Source: Streptomyces iconiensis
GTDB lineage: Bacteria > Actinomycetota > Actinomycetes > Streptomycetales > Streptomycetaceae
Length of the DNA stretch: 64,000 nucleotides
Assembly (NCBI RefSeq): GCF_028657195.3
Contig: NZ_JANCPR020000006.1
Location: forward strand, 186,001 to 250,000
Direction of reading: 5' to 3'
Shown: one piece after another, positions 33,293-42,017 of the stretch
Numbering within the stretch: the first letter of the stretch is position 1
Layout: every line of letters begins with the position of its first letter
The notes under the pieces: generated by a model
What the model saw: only the letters and a program-made list of their open reading frames with translations
Database searches by the model: none
Told to the model about the DNA's origin: nothing
Made by a program: the position numbers and the translations under genes

Positions 33293-35731
33293 TCACACCA
33301 CCGCGCCCGTCCCCTTCGGGTCCTTCTTCTTCTCCGACGGCTCCCGTTGCTGTTCCGGCTTCCACCGTTCCAGGAGCACCGCCAGCGGTGTCGCGGAGAA
33401 CACCGTCGAGGCCATGCCCACCGTGACGCCGGCGAGCAGTGCGACGGAGAAGTCCGTCAGCGAGTCGCCGCCCAGCACCGCCAGCGCTGCCAGGATGAAC
33501 ATCGCGCCCATACCGGTGTTGATGGTGCGCGGCAGCGTCCGCAGGATCGCCGAGTCCGCGAGGTCGGGCAGGGGCGGTGCGGCGGAACCGGCCGCGCGGC
33601 GCATCCCGCGCAGGCGGTCGAAGACGACGACGGTGTCGTTCACCGAGTACCCGATGACCGTCAGCAGCGCCGCCAGGAACACGCTGTCCACCGGCTTGCC
33701 CAGCCACGCGAACAGCCCGACCACCAGCAGCACGTCCTGCATCATCGCCACCACGGCCGCCGTCGCCATCGTCCAGCGGAAGCGGATGCTCAAGTAGACG
33801 AGTTGCGCGGCCACCGCGATGCAGAGCGCGATCAGCGCCTTGTCGCGCAGCTCGCTGCCCAGGCTCGGGCCCACGAGCTCGTCCCGCTCGACCTTCACCT
33901 CACCGCCCACCGACTCCAGGTCGGTACGGATGCTCTCCTGCTGGTCGTTGGTCAGCTTCTCCGTCCGTACGGTGATCCCGTCGTCCCCCGACTCCTGGAC
34001 GACGGCGCGCGGGAAGCCCGCGTCCGTGACGATCTCGCGCGCCCTGTCCACATCCACCTGCTGGCTGGTGGTGTACTCCACCAGCCGTCCGCCGGTGAAC
34101 TCCACGCCGAACTCCAGCCCGCGCAGCCCGATTCCGGCGAGCGCTGCCAGCACGATCCCGGACATCACGCCGAGCCACAGCCCGGGCCTGTGTGCCAGCC
34201 GCGGCCTGCGTTCGGCCAGCCACGCCCGTACGCGCGAGGCGCCGGCCATGCCCGTCAGCTTCGGCCGCCGTTCCACGAAGCGGCGCCCCACCGCGAAGTC
34301 CGCGAGGACGCGCGTGATGACCAGCGCCGAGACCATCGAGGCCAGCACGCCGAGGGAGAGGGTCACGCCGAAGCCCTTGACCGGGCCCGTCGCGAAGAAG
34401 AAGAGCAGTCCTGCGGCCAGCAGCGTCGTCACGTTCGAGTCGATGACCGCGCTGTACGCCTGCTGGAAGCCCGTACGCAGCGGCTTGCGCAGATCCCTGC
34501 TGCGGTCACGCAGGCTGGGCCGCGTGTACTCCTCGCGGGCCCGCTCGAACACAAGGACGTTCGCGTCCACCGCCATCCCGATCGCCAGCACGAAACCGGC
34601 CAGCCCCGGCAGGGTGAGCGTGGCCCCGATCGCGACGATCGCCGCGTACGAGATCAGCCCGTACAGGGCCAGCGCGACGGTCGCGAGCGCGCCCAGCAGG
34701 CGGTAGACCACGATCACGAACAGGCCGGTGCACAGCAGGCCGATGATCGCGGCCTGCGCGCTCGCCTTGATCGCGTCGGCGCCCAGCGCGGGGCCGACCG
34801 TCTGCTGCTCCACCACGTCGACGGGCACCGGCAGGGCCCCGCCCTTGACCAGGGCCGCGAGGTCGTGGGCCTCCTCGTCGCTGAAGTTGCCCGTGATCTG
34901 CGTGGAGCCACCGGCGATACCGGTGCCGCACGCCACGTCGTCCTGGATGTTGGGCGCCGAAATGATCCGGTCGTCCAGCACGATCGCCACCCGCCGCTTC
35001 TGGTCCCCCGACGGCTGGCACGCGGCCTCACCCGTGAGCTTCGCCCACTTGTCGCCCGCCCCGCCCTTGAAGTCGACGGTGATGCTCCAGCCGGCGCCCG
35101 TCTGGTTGTCGAACTCCGGCTTCGCGTCCTTGACGCCCTCGCCCGTGAGCGCGGACGGCGCCAGGCGCAGGGAGACGCCCTTCGCGTCCGGATCGGGCAG
35201 CACCTTCGAGTCGTCCTCGCCCTTCCCCTTCTCTCCCTTGTCCCCCTTCTTCTTGTCGCCCTTCTCCCCGGCCTTCTCGCCGGGTGCCGTCACCCCCTCC
35301 ACCGGGTGAAAGGTCAACTGGGCCGTGCGGCCGATCACTTCGGCGGCCTCGCGCGGGTCCTGGACGCCGGGCAGCTCGACCACGATCCGGTTCTCGCCGG
35401 ACCGCGACAGCGAGGGCTCGGCGACGCCCAGCGCGTCCACGCGCTGCCGCAGCACCTCCAGCGCCCGGTCGGTCGCTGACCCGTCGGCCTTGATCCCGGG
35501 CGCGTCCTTGGTCTCCAGCACGATCTGCGTACCGCCCTTGAGGTCGAGCCCCAGCCGGGCCGGGGTCGTCAGGGCGAAGAAGAGGGAGACGCCCACCACG
35601 GCGAACGCCACCAGCGCCCGCCACAGCGGCGCGCGCGAACGTTTCGGGGTACGGGAAACCCCCGGCTTACCGGCCTTTCCTGATGCTCCGGACCTACGGG
35701 AAGGACGGGATGTACTCGGTGTACGGGACAA
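33293..35731 (-). CDS. secDF: Fused SecDF protein-export membrane protein
   Basis: Single polypeptide carrying SecD and SecF, the proton-driven factors that help pull proteins through SecYEG (about 812 residues). SecD D1 motif LGLDLKGGTQIVLE, D4 NVTTLLAAGLLFFFATGPVKGFG region, FVLAIGMAVDANVLVFER; SecF opens GLEFGVEFTGGRLVEY and has TVIGYSVNDTVVVFDRLR. The periplasmic P1 domain carries a lysine/glycine/aspartate-rich insertion (GEKGDKKKGDKGEKGKGEDD). Streptomyces generally also have separate secD and secF next to ruvB, so this is probably the second, fused paralogue. TTG 35731 is preferred for the start because GGAG sits five bases before it; a GTG 26 codons upstream lacks a ribosome-binding site. 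Confidence 0.92.
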   Translation of the reverse strand: MSRTPSTSRPSRRSGASGKAGKPGVSRTPKRSRAPLWRALVAFAVVGVSLFFALTTPARLGLDLKGGTQIVLETKDAPGIKADGSATDRALEVLRQRVDALGVAEPSLSRSGENRIVVELPGVQDPREAAEVIGRTAQLTFHPVEGVTAPGEKAGEKGDKKKGDKGEKGKGEDDSKVLPDPDAKGVSLRLAPSALTGEGVKDAKPEFDNQTGAGWSITVDFKGGAGDKWAKLTGEAACQPSGDQKRRVAIVLDDRIISAPNIQDDVACGTGIAGGSTQITGNFSDEEAHDLAALVKGGALPVPVDVVEQQTVGPALGADAIKASAQAAIIGLLCTGLFVIVVYRLLGALATVALALYGLISYAAIVAIGATLTLPGLAGFVLAIGMAVDANVLVFERAREEYTRPSLRDRSRDLRKPLRTGFQQAYSAVIDSNVTTLLAAGLLFFFATGPVKGFGVTLSLGVLASMVSALVITRVLADFAVGRRFVERRPKLTGMAGASRVRAWLAERRPRLAHRPGLWLGVMSGIVLAALAGIGLRGLEFGVEFTGGRLVEYTTSQQVDVDRAREIVTDAGFPRAVVQESGDDGITVRTEKLTNDQQESIRTDLESVGGEVKVERDELVGPSLGSELRDKALIALCIAVAAQLVYLSIRFRWTMATAAVVAMMQDVLLVVGLFAWLGKPVDSVFLAALLTVIGYSVNDTVVVFDRLRGMRRAAGSAAPPLPDLADSAILRTLPRTINTGMGAMFILAALAVLGGDSLTDFSVALLAGVTVGMASTVFSATPLAVLLERWKPEQQREPSEKKKDPKGTGAVV

Positions 35732-35954
35732 GACGGCTCCACGTGAACAGAGCGCGCCACGGGCAGCACAGCAGCGGCACGTGCGCGCGAGAACAGGGGC
35801 TGCCTGCACAGGGGCGGTGAAGCGCGCGGCGGAGAGAAAGGTCCACCGCAGCGCCGTGCGACGGCGCGTGACGGCGCGAGTGGAGCCCGGCGGAAGCGGG
35901 GCAAGCCGTCAGCGTGACGTCCGGTTCACCGGCAGTGAGCAGGCAAGGGGCTCG

Positions 35955-36365
35955 TCAACTGCTCGGCGTGGAAGGAGGCCCGCGCGGAGCGCGCGGGGAG
36001 TGTGCGGGGCGGGGCGGTGCCCGCTCCTGGCGGGGGGTGACGGCCGCCCGGCCCGCCAGCACGGGCGGGGCACCGTGCGCGGCGGCAAGCAGCGCGGGCG
36101 GGTGTGCGGGGTGCGCCGGGGGCCGCACCTCATGGGGGGCCGTGGCCGTCGCGTCCTGCGCGGCGACCGTGCGCCGCAGCTCCTGGCGGGAGTGTGTCTG
36201 GCGTGCGTGCCCGCCCTGCTGGGAGCCGCTGGCCGCCGTGGCGTTGACCGGCGCGTGCGCCGCACCGGCACCCGAGGCTCCGGACGCCGCGCCGGCGAGC
36301 AGCAGAAGCGTGCCCCAGACGAGGGCGAGAAACACGGAGAGTGAACGCCGCAGACGCTGACGCAT
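35955..36365 (-). CDS. Small secreted protein of unknown function
   Basis: 136 residues. The N-terminus is a clear Sec signal: MRQRLRRSLSVFLALVWGTLLLLAGAASG, with likely cleavage after AHA near residue 38. The mature part is Ala/Pro/His/Arg-rich (RPPAHPAHPPALLAAAHGAPP) with no cysteines and no recognised domain. ATG 36365 has a strong GGGGGAG six bases upstream, which supports a real gene. It lies upstream of secDF on the same strand with a 223-bp gap. No function is proposed. Confidence 0.55.
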   Translation of the reverse strand: MRQRLRRSLSVFLALVWGTLLLLAGAASGASGAGAAHAPVNATAASGSQQGGHARQTHSRQELRRTVAAQDATATAPHEVRPPAHPAHPPALLAAAHGAPPVLAGRAAVTPRQERAPPRPAHSPRAPRGPPSTPSS

Positions 36366-36457
36366 CCGGCTCCCCCTTCTCCGCCTTCTCCGCGGTAGTC
36401 GCTCCGGTACCAGGGCCGGTCGTGACGGCTCACCCTAGATGACCCGCGCGCTACGGG

Positions 36458-36742
36458 TCAGTCGCGGTCGGCCCCCGTTCGGGTCCTGACCTCGCCGCCC
36501 TCGCCCTCACCGCCGCCTCCGCTGCCTCCGCCGCTTCCACCGCGTACGACGAGCGCGTCCAGCAGCTCCTCGGTCGCGGCCGTGATCCGCTCGACGGCCA
36601 GGTCGAAGGCGGCGGCGTTGTGGGCGGCCGGCTGCCGGAATCCGGAGACCTTGCGGACGTACTGGAGCGCGGCTGCGCGCACCTCGTCCTCGGTGACGGA
36701 TTCGGCGTAGGGCGGACGCAGCGTCCTGATGCTTCTGCACAT
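36458..36742 (-). CDS. DUF2277 family protein
   Basis: 94 residues opening MCRSIRTLRPPYAESVTEDE, followed by VRAAALQYVRKVSGFRQPAAHNAAAFDLAVERITAATEELLDAL; this matches the short DUF2277 family (MCRxIKxLRPP...ALQYVRKxSGFxxP). The function of the family is unknown. The C-terminal 27 residues are a Gly/Ser then Glu/Arg linker-like extension. It is divergent from the cyclic-nucleotide-binding protein gene (187 bp between starts). Confidence 0.85.
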   Translation of the reverse strand: MCRSIRTLRPPYAESVTEDEVRAAALQYVRKVSGFRQPAAHNAAAFDLAVERITAATEELLDALVVRGGSGGGSGGGGEGEGGEVRTRTGADRD

Positions 36743-36928
36743 ACCGCCGACGGTACGTTCACGCCGCGTGAGAGGGGAGCCCAGCGACGGCCCCGGCGCT
36801 TGTCCCGTGCGCCCGTTCGGGTGACGAGGAGTACCATGAAACTGCCGTGACGTGCGTATATGTCGCTTACGCACCCACCCGGAACCGTGCGCTCGCGGGC
36901 GTACCGGTGGTGTGAAGGGAGGCGGGCC

Positions 36929-37399
36929 ATGCAGACGATCTCGGGGCTGCTCGGTGAGCTGACACCGGAGCAGCGTGAACGGTTGCGCGCGCTGGGGCAT
37001 GAGGTGTCGTTCGACGCCGGTGACCGGATCTTCGAGGAGGGCGGCAGGGCCGACCGCTTCTGGATCCTGCACACCGGGTCGGCCACGCTCGACATGCATG
37101 TGCCGGGGCACAGGGATGTCGTCATCGACCACGTCAGGCACGGCGAACTGCTGGGCTGGCACTGGATGTTCAAGCCCTACGTGTGGACGCTGGGCGCACA
37201 GGCGGAGAGCCCGGTGCGCGCCCTGGAGTTCGACGCCAAGTCCGTACGCGTGCTGTGCGACGAGGACCTGGAACTCGGGCTCACCCTCACCCGCGCCGTC
37301 GCCTCCACCATCGGCGACAGGCTCCAGCGCTCACGCGCCCGGCTGATCGACCTCTTCGGCCCGTACGCACCGAGGGACCACACGCCCGGAGCCGTCTGA
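36929..37399 (+). CDS. Cyclic nucleotide-binding domain protein
   Basis: 156-residue protein consisting of one CRP-like cNMP-binding beta-roll: ISGLLGELTPEQRERLRALGHEVSFDAGDRIFEEGGRADRFWILHTG, a distinct HRDVVIDHVRHGELLGWHWMF segment, and the C-helix. There is no helix-turn-helix, so it is not a CRP/FNR DNA-binding regulator by itself. The typical phosphate-binding cassette (GExx...RxA) is modified, so nucleotide binding is uncertain. ATG 36929 has GGGAGG six bases upstream. Role unknown; proteins of this class in actinomycetes are often redox or stress associated. Confidence 0.8.
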   Translation: MQTISGLLGELTPEQRERLRALGHEVSFDAGDRIFEEGGRADRFWILHTGSATLDMHVPGHRDVVIDHVRHGELLGWHWMFKPYVWTLGAQAESPVRALEFDAKSVRVLCDEDLELGLTLTRAVASTIGDRLQRSRARLIDLFGPYAPRDHTPGAV

Positions 37400-37490
37400 C
37401 CGCCCGGAGCGGTCTGACCGCCCGGAGCGGACCGAGCAGAGCCCTTCGGTCCGACCCCGCTCCCGCCCGCCAGCCCCGTCCGTCCGTCCG

Positions 37491-38513
37491 TCAGCGCGTG
37501 CGGGCCGTGAACGGGCTGATCCGGCCCGCCATCATCGCCGCGAGCCCGTTCACGGCGCTCAGCTCGGGCTGCTCCGCCAGGTGCACGGACATGCCGGTGG
37601 CGTCCCGCAGCCGCTCGTCCAGGCCCGGCAGCAGCGCGCTGCCGCCGGTCAGCACCATGCCGCGCTGGGCGAGGTCGGCCACCAGGTCGGGCGGGCAGCG
37701 GTGCAGCACCGAGCGGATGGTGTCGGTGAGTCCTGTCAGCGGGGGCTGGATGGCGGTGCGTACGTCGTCAGGGTCGATGCAGACCGTGCGCGCGAGCCCC
37801 GTCACCACGTCCCGCCCGAGCACCTCGGCTCTGTCGGCGACGTCCACGCCCCCGGTCAGCGCCAGGTGCAGGGGGCGTACGGCCTGGTTGGGCAGGAGCA
37901 GTTCGTGCCGGTTGCGTACGTACTCCACGACCGCGTGGTGAATGGTGTCGCCGCCCAGGCCGACCGTTCCCGCGGCGACGATCGAGCCCAGCGAGAGCAC
38001 GGCGACCTGGGTGGTGGCGGCGCCGCAGACCAGGATCATCGCGGCCTCGGGGCGTTCGACGGGCAGCCCGCAGCCGATACCGGCCGCCGTCGGGGTGTCC
38101 ACCAGCTCCACGCGGCGCGCGCCCACACCGGTCAGCGTCTCCACGGTGGCCCGGCGTGCCAACGGGTCGGCGTCGTGCGGGATGGTGGCCACGGCGCGCA
38201 GCAGCACCCTGCGCCGCCGCAGGCCCTGCAGCTTCTCCCCGACGAGCGCCCTGAGCATGCGCCGCGCCATGTCGATGTCCACGACGGTGCCGCCCGAGAC
38301 GGGCCTGACGACCCGGATGTGCTGCGGGGTCCTCCCGGCCATCCGGGCCGCCGCCTCGCCGACGGCGATGAGGGCGCCCGTGCTGGTGTTCACGGCGACG
38401 ACGGACGGCTCGTCGACGATGAGCCCCGCCCCCTTCACCTGGACGCGGGTCCTGGCCGCGCCCAGATCTACGGCGATGGAGCAGCGGATCAGGTCCTCAA
38501 GGCTGGAGCTCAT
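37491..38513 (-). CDS. mbl: MreB/Mbl-like actin homologue
   Basis: Actin-fold ATPase of 340 residues. Phosphate-1 loop CSIAVDLGAARTRVQVKGAGLIVDEPSVVAVN, connect-1 RPVSGGTVVDIDMARRMLRALV, phosphate-2 AMILVCGAATTQVAVLSLGSIVAAG, and adenosine motif MVLTGGSALLPGLDERL. In MreB the P1 loop is DLGTAN and P2 is DIGGGT; here key glycine/threonine residues are replaced (CGAATT), indicating a diverged Mbl-like protein as known from Streptomyces, where Mbl aids spore-wall integrity. It stands alone, away from any mreCD cluster. ATG 38513 is taken as start. Confidence 0.85.
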   Translation of the reverse strand: MSSSLEDLIRCSIAVDLGAARTRVQVKGAGLIVDEPSVVAVNTSTGALIAVGEAAARMAGRTPQHIRVVRPVSGGTVVDIDMARRMLRALVGEKLQGLRRRRVLLRAVATIPHDADPLARRATVETLTGVGARRVELVDTPTAAGIGCGLPVERPEAAMILVCGAATTQVAVLSLGSIVAAGTVGLGGDTIHHAVVEYVRNRHELLLPNQAVRPLHLALTGGVDVADRAEVLGRDVVTGLARTVCIDPDDVRTAIQPPLTGLTDTIRSVLHRCPPDLVADLAQRGMVLTGGSALLPGLDERLRDATGMSVHLAEQPELSAVNGLAAMMAGRISPFTARTR

Positions 38514-38663
38514 GGCGCGCGGGTCCTTCCCGGGAGGCGGTGACGGCCTGTGGACCGTCCGCCGGACGGTCCACTGCTCAGCGTGTGCCGTTCAGGACGG
38601 GCGCGCGCGCCGGAGTGGCCCGGGCGGGTGAGAGGGGCCGTACCGGGGCCTGTTGAGGAGGTG

Positions 38664-40565
38664 TCAGGCGAGCGCCACCGGGCTCGGTTCGCCCTTGCCG
38701 CCCTCGCCCTCGCTGAACTGCGTACGGTGCAGCTCCTCGTACCGCCCGCCGCGCGCGAGGAGTTCGGCGTGCGTGCCCTGTTCCACGATGCGGCCCTCTT
38801 CCATGACGAGGATCAGGTCGGCTGCCCGTACGGTCGAGAGCCGGTGCGCGATCACGAGGGACGTACGGCCCTCCAGCGCCTCGCCCAGCGCCTCCTGCAC
38901 GGCGGCCTCCGAGGTGGAGTCCAGATGCGCAGTCGCCTCGTCGAGCAGGACGACACAGGGCTGAGCCAGCAGCAGCCGCGCGATCGTCAGCCGCTGGCGC
39001 TCGCCGCCGGAGAGGCGGTAGCCGCGCTCGCCGACGAGGGTGTCGAGGCCGTCGGGCAGCGAGGCGACGAGCCCGTCGAGCCGCGCCCTGCGCAGCGCGG
39101 CCCACAGTTCGTCGTCGGTGGCCTCCGGGCGGGGCAGCAGCAGGTTGGCCCGGATGGTGTCGTGGAAGAGGTGCCCGTCCTGGGTGACCATGCCGAGCGT
39201 GCGGCGCAGCCCGGCCGCGCTCACGTCGCGTACGTCCTTGCCGCCGAGGCGCACGGCGCCGCTGTCGACGTCGTAGAGCCGGGGCGCGAGGGCGGCGAGC
39301 GTGGACTTGCCCGCGCCGGAGGAGCCGACGAGCGCGACCATCTGGCCGGGCTCTGCGCGGAACGAGATGCCGTGCAGCACCTCTTCACCGCCCCGGGTGT
39401 CGAGGGTGGCGACCTCTTCCAGCGAGGCGAGGGAGACCTTGTCGGCCGAGGGGTAGCTGAAGCGGACGTCGTCGAACTCGATGGAGACCGGCCCTTCGGG
39501 CAGCTCCTCGGCGTCCTCCTTCTCCTCGATGAGCGGCTTGAGGTCGAGCACCTCGAAGACCCGCTGGAAGCTGACGAGCGCGCTCATCACCTCGACGCGT
39601 GCGCTGGCCAGTGCGGTCAGGGGTGCGTAGAGCCGGGTGAGGAGCAGTGCGAGGGACACGACGGCGCCGGGCTCCAGGCTGCCGCGCAGGGCGTAGAAGC
39701 CGCCGAGGCCGTAGACGACGGCGAGGGCGAGCGCTGCGACGAGGGTCAGCGCGGTGAAGAAGACCTCCTGCACCATCGCGGTGCGTACCCCGATGTCCCG
39801 TACACGGTCGGCCCGTTGCGCGAAGGCGGCCGACTCCTCGCGCGGCCGGCCGAAGAGCTTGACGAGGGTGGCGCCGGGCGCGGAGAAGCGCTCGGTCATC
39901 TGGGTGCTCATCATCGCGTTGTGGTTGGCCCGTTCACGCTCCAGGCGGGCCAGCCGTGCGCCCATCTTCCGTGCGGGCAGCACGAAGACGGGGAGCAGCG
40001 CGAGGGCGATGAGGGTGATCTGCCAGGAGAGGTTGATCATCACGACGAGCGTGAGCAGCAGCGTGACGAGGTTGCCGAAGACCTCGGACAGGGTGCTGCT
40101 GAAGGCCCGCTGGGCGCCGATCACATCGTTGTTGAGGCGGCTGACGAGGGCGCCTGTGCGGGTGCGGGTGAAGAAGGCGACGGGCATCCGCTGCACGTGG
40201 TCGTAGACCGCGGTACGCAGGTCGAGGATGAGGCCCTCGCCGACGCGGGCCGAGAGCCAGCGGGCGAGCACGCCGACGCCGGCCTCGGTGACGGCGATGA
40301 GCGCGATGATCCCGGCGAGCCAGAGGACGGTGCCGGCGGCGTCGCCCCGCACGATGGCGTTCACCACGCGCCCGGCGAGCAGCGGGGTGGCGACGGTCAG
40401 GGCCGCGAGCACGCTGCTGAGCAGCAGGAACGCGACCAGCTTCCGGTGGTGGCGGTGGGCGAAGCGGTAGATGCGGCGGACCGTTGCCACGTCGAACGGA
40501 TGCTGGTCCTGGTAGGTGTGCTTCGAGTTGTAGAGCGCGTTCCACGCGGTCATCTCCATGCTCAT
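38664..40565 (-). CDS. ABC multidrug-type exporter (half-transporter)
   Basis: 633-residue fused permease-ATPase that works as a homodimer to export lipophilic compounds or lipids. N-terminal six-helix domain (FLLLSSVLAALTVATPLLAGRVV onward). ATPase: Walker A VGSSGAGKST, Q-loop VTQDGHLF, signature RLSGGERQRLTIARLLL, Walker B VVLLDEATAHLD, H-loop AHRLS. An insertion (ASLEEVATLDTRGGEE) lies just before the Walker A strand. The start ATG directly follows a -10-like element and no ribosome-binding site is present, so the mRNA is probably leaderless. An inverted repeat overlaps the promoter. Substrate unknown. Confidence 0.92.
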   Translation of the reverse strand: MSMEMTAWNALYNSKHTYQDQHPFDVATVRRIYRFAHRHHRKLVAFLLLSSVLAALTVATPLLAGRVVNAIVRGDAAGTVLWLAGIIALIAVTEAGVGVLARWLSARVGEGLILDLRTAVYDHVQRMPVAFFTRTRTGALVSRLNNDVIGAQRAFSSTLSEVFGNLVTLLLTLVVMINLSWQITLIALALLPVFVLPARKMGARLARLERERANHNAMMSTQMTERFSAPGATLVKLFGRPREESAAFAQRADRVRDIGVRTAMVQEVFFTALTLVAALALAVVYGLGGFYALRGSLEPGAVVSLALLLTRLYAPLTALASARVEVMSALVSFQRVFEVLDLKPLIEEKEDAEELPEGPVSIEFDDVRFSYPSADKVSLASLEEVATLDTRGGEEVLHGISFRAEPGQMVALVGSSGAGKSTLAALAPRLYDVDSGAVRLGGKDVRDVSAAGLRRTLGMVTQDGHLFHDTIRANLLLPRPEATDDELWAALRRARLDGLVASLPDGLDTLVGERGYRLSGGERQRLTIARLLLAQPCVVLLDEATAHLDSTSEAAVQEALGEALEGRTSLVIAHRLSTVRAADLILVMEEGRIVEQGTHAELLARGGRYEELHRTQFSEGEGGKGEPSPVALA

Positions 40566-40571
40566 ACCGGG

Positions 40572-40602
40572 AAGGTAGAACTTGAAGTGAGATTTAAGTC
40601 AA
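40572..40602 (-). promoter_or_regulatory. Leaderless-type promoter with overlapping inverted repeat
   Basis: On the minus strand TTGACT (-35, 40602-40597) and TACCTT (-10, 40577-40572) are 19 bp apart, and the exporter ATG begins seven bases after the -10, the spacing of leaderless transcripts. An imperfect inverted repeat ACTTGAA-N6-TTTAAGT (40580-40599) fills the spacer, a likely repressor site. Confidence 0.5.
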
Positions 40603-40899
40603 CAGTGTGACCGTGCGGCGCGGAAGACGGCCCGGACAGGTGGACGGGGTGTCTCCTGCGTCCCCGGGGGTGGAGAGGGGCGGAACGCCTCTCACGCGGT
40701 CGCCGTCCAAGACCCCGCGTGACGACCGCAGAGCAGTGCGCTACCCGCTTTGACCGGCTGTGATGGCCTCACGACAGGCCGTCGTGCACGTGCATCGGCA
40801 CATGCATGAGCACGTGAACGCGGTTATGATCCCGGGCAGTTGACAGTTTTCCGACTGCTCAGCCCGCACCCCCACACCTGACTAGTCCGGGAGATCCAA
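40603..40899. other. Intergenic region with CACGTG-rich inverted repeats
   Basis: No gene is seen. Around 40785-40818 are interleaved CACGTG/GCATGC-type repeats: GCACGTGCAT, then ATGCATGAGCACGTG. TATGAT at 40825-40830 is a good -10 hexamer for the DUF397 gene, and TTGACA occurs at 40840-40845. The same GCACGTGCA core also occurs near 41957 before the XRE regulator gene, so it may be a shared operator. Confidence 0.45.
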
Positions 40900-41139
40900 G
40901 TGCCTCACGCGTACAACGGCATGGCCGCCAGGGACCTCCAGGGGGTCTCGTGGCGAAAGAGCCGGCACAGCAACTCGCAGGGAACCTGCGTCGAGTTCGC
41001 CAAGCTGCCGGACGGAGACGTCGCCGTGCGCAACTCGCGCTTCCCCGACGGACCCGCACTCGTCTACACCCCCGCGGAAATGGAGGCGATGCTGCTCGGC
41101 ATCAAGGACGGAGAGTTCGACTACCTGATACGCGACTGA
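40900..41139 (+). CDS. DUF397 small regulatory protein
   Basis: 79 residues with the family pattern LQGVSWRKSRHSNSQGTCVEFAKLPDGDVAVRNSRFPDGPALVYTPAEMEAML (W-RKS-S---G-CVE, VRDS-P-GP-L-F). These proteins pair with XRE regulators of the WhiJ type; in S. coelicolor, DUF397 partners modulate the regulator. GTG 40900 has GGGAG six bases upstream. Convergent with the RsbW-like gene and near the XRE gene, completing an AbaA/WhiJ-type trio. Confidence 0.93.
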   Translation: MPHAYNGMAARDLQGVSWRKSRHSNSQGTCVEFAKLPDGDVAVRNSRFPDGPALVYTPAEMEAMLLGIKDGEFDYLIRD

Positions 41140-41222
41140 CTACGCCGGGCCGCGGCCACGGACGCTTCCCGGAGACCCCGGACCTGTCTGTCGGTCCGCC
41201 GCTCGCGGCGAACCCAGGGCGC

Positions 41223-41780
41223 TCATACCGGCCGGAGCCGGAAGAGCGCCCACACGATTTTCCCGGCCAGCGGCCCCGAGAGCGGGTGCCAGCCCCAGTT
41301 GTCGCTGAAGGAGTCGACGAGGCACAGTCCTCTGCCCGACTCGGCGGCGAAGCCCGCCAGTTCCGCGAAATCGGCGGTTCCGTCGTCCTCCGCCGCCGGA
41401 GCGGCAGTCACGGCCGTGGTGTCCGGCGGCTTGCTGCTGGGGTCACGTACGGCACACACCAGCCGGGCGGACCAGCGCATCAGATGCAGCCTGACAGGCG
41501 GGTCGCCCTCGTCCCCCGACGCCGCCCCGTGATCGGCGCCGGGGGTCAGGCCGTGCCGCATGGCATTGGTCACCAATTCGGAGACAACCAGCGCCACGTC
41601 ATCGAATTCCTCGGTGATCTCCCAGCGTTGGAGCGTTCTGCGGGTGAAGTCCCGGGCGCTCTTGACCGCTTCGTAGCGCGGCGGCAGCGCACAGGAGGCG
41701 GAACCGGACACGGAGGCGGCGTCCAGCATGGGGAGGCCCTGCCATAAGGGCTCCAGCACCGTTGATCCCTCGGTCCCCAT
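41223..41780 (-). CDS. RsbW-like serine kinase / anti-sigma-type ATPase
   Basis: 185-residue HATPase_c_2 protein. N box DDVALVVSELVTNAMRHG; G-box region AAESGRGLCLVDSFSDNWGWHPL and terminal KIVWALFRL. The Ala/Asp-rich insertion in the middle replaces most of the lid. Such single-domain ATPases are abundant in Streptomyces next to WhiJ-type XRE regulators and DUF397 proteins and probably phosphorylate or bind partner regulators. It is divergent from the XRE gene (237 bp between starts). The specific partner cannot be read from sequence. Confidence 0.88.
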   Translation of the reverse strand: MGTEGSTVLEPLWQGLPMLDAASVSGSASCALPPRYEAVKSARDFTRRTLQRWEITEEFDDVALVVSELVTNAMRHGLTPGADHGAASGDEGDPPVRLHLMRWSARLVCAVRDPSSKPPDTTAVTAAPAAEDDGTADFAELAGFAAESGRGLCLVDSFSDNWGWHPLSGPLAGKIVWALFRLRPV

Positions 41781-42017
41781 GACGGGCCACTCCTGGCGTT
41801 AGCGGCAGTGATGATCCTGTGTGGATCCTGTCGGCTGTGCTCCCCCGCCTGGCGCGGGCGCCAAAGTGCTCCGCGTACCCGTCAACTGACATGGCACTGG
41901 GTGCACTTGTGCGATCCCCATGGTTCCCAATGCCCACAGCAGATGCAAGGGCAGATGCACGTGCACGCGATACTTTCGATCGTGTGTAATCGGTCGGGCA
42001 CGCAACGGAGCGCAAAG

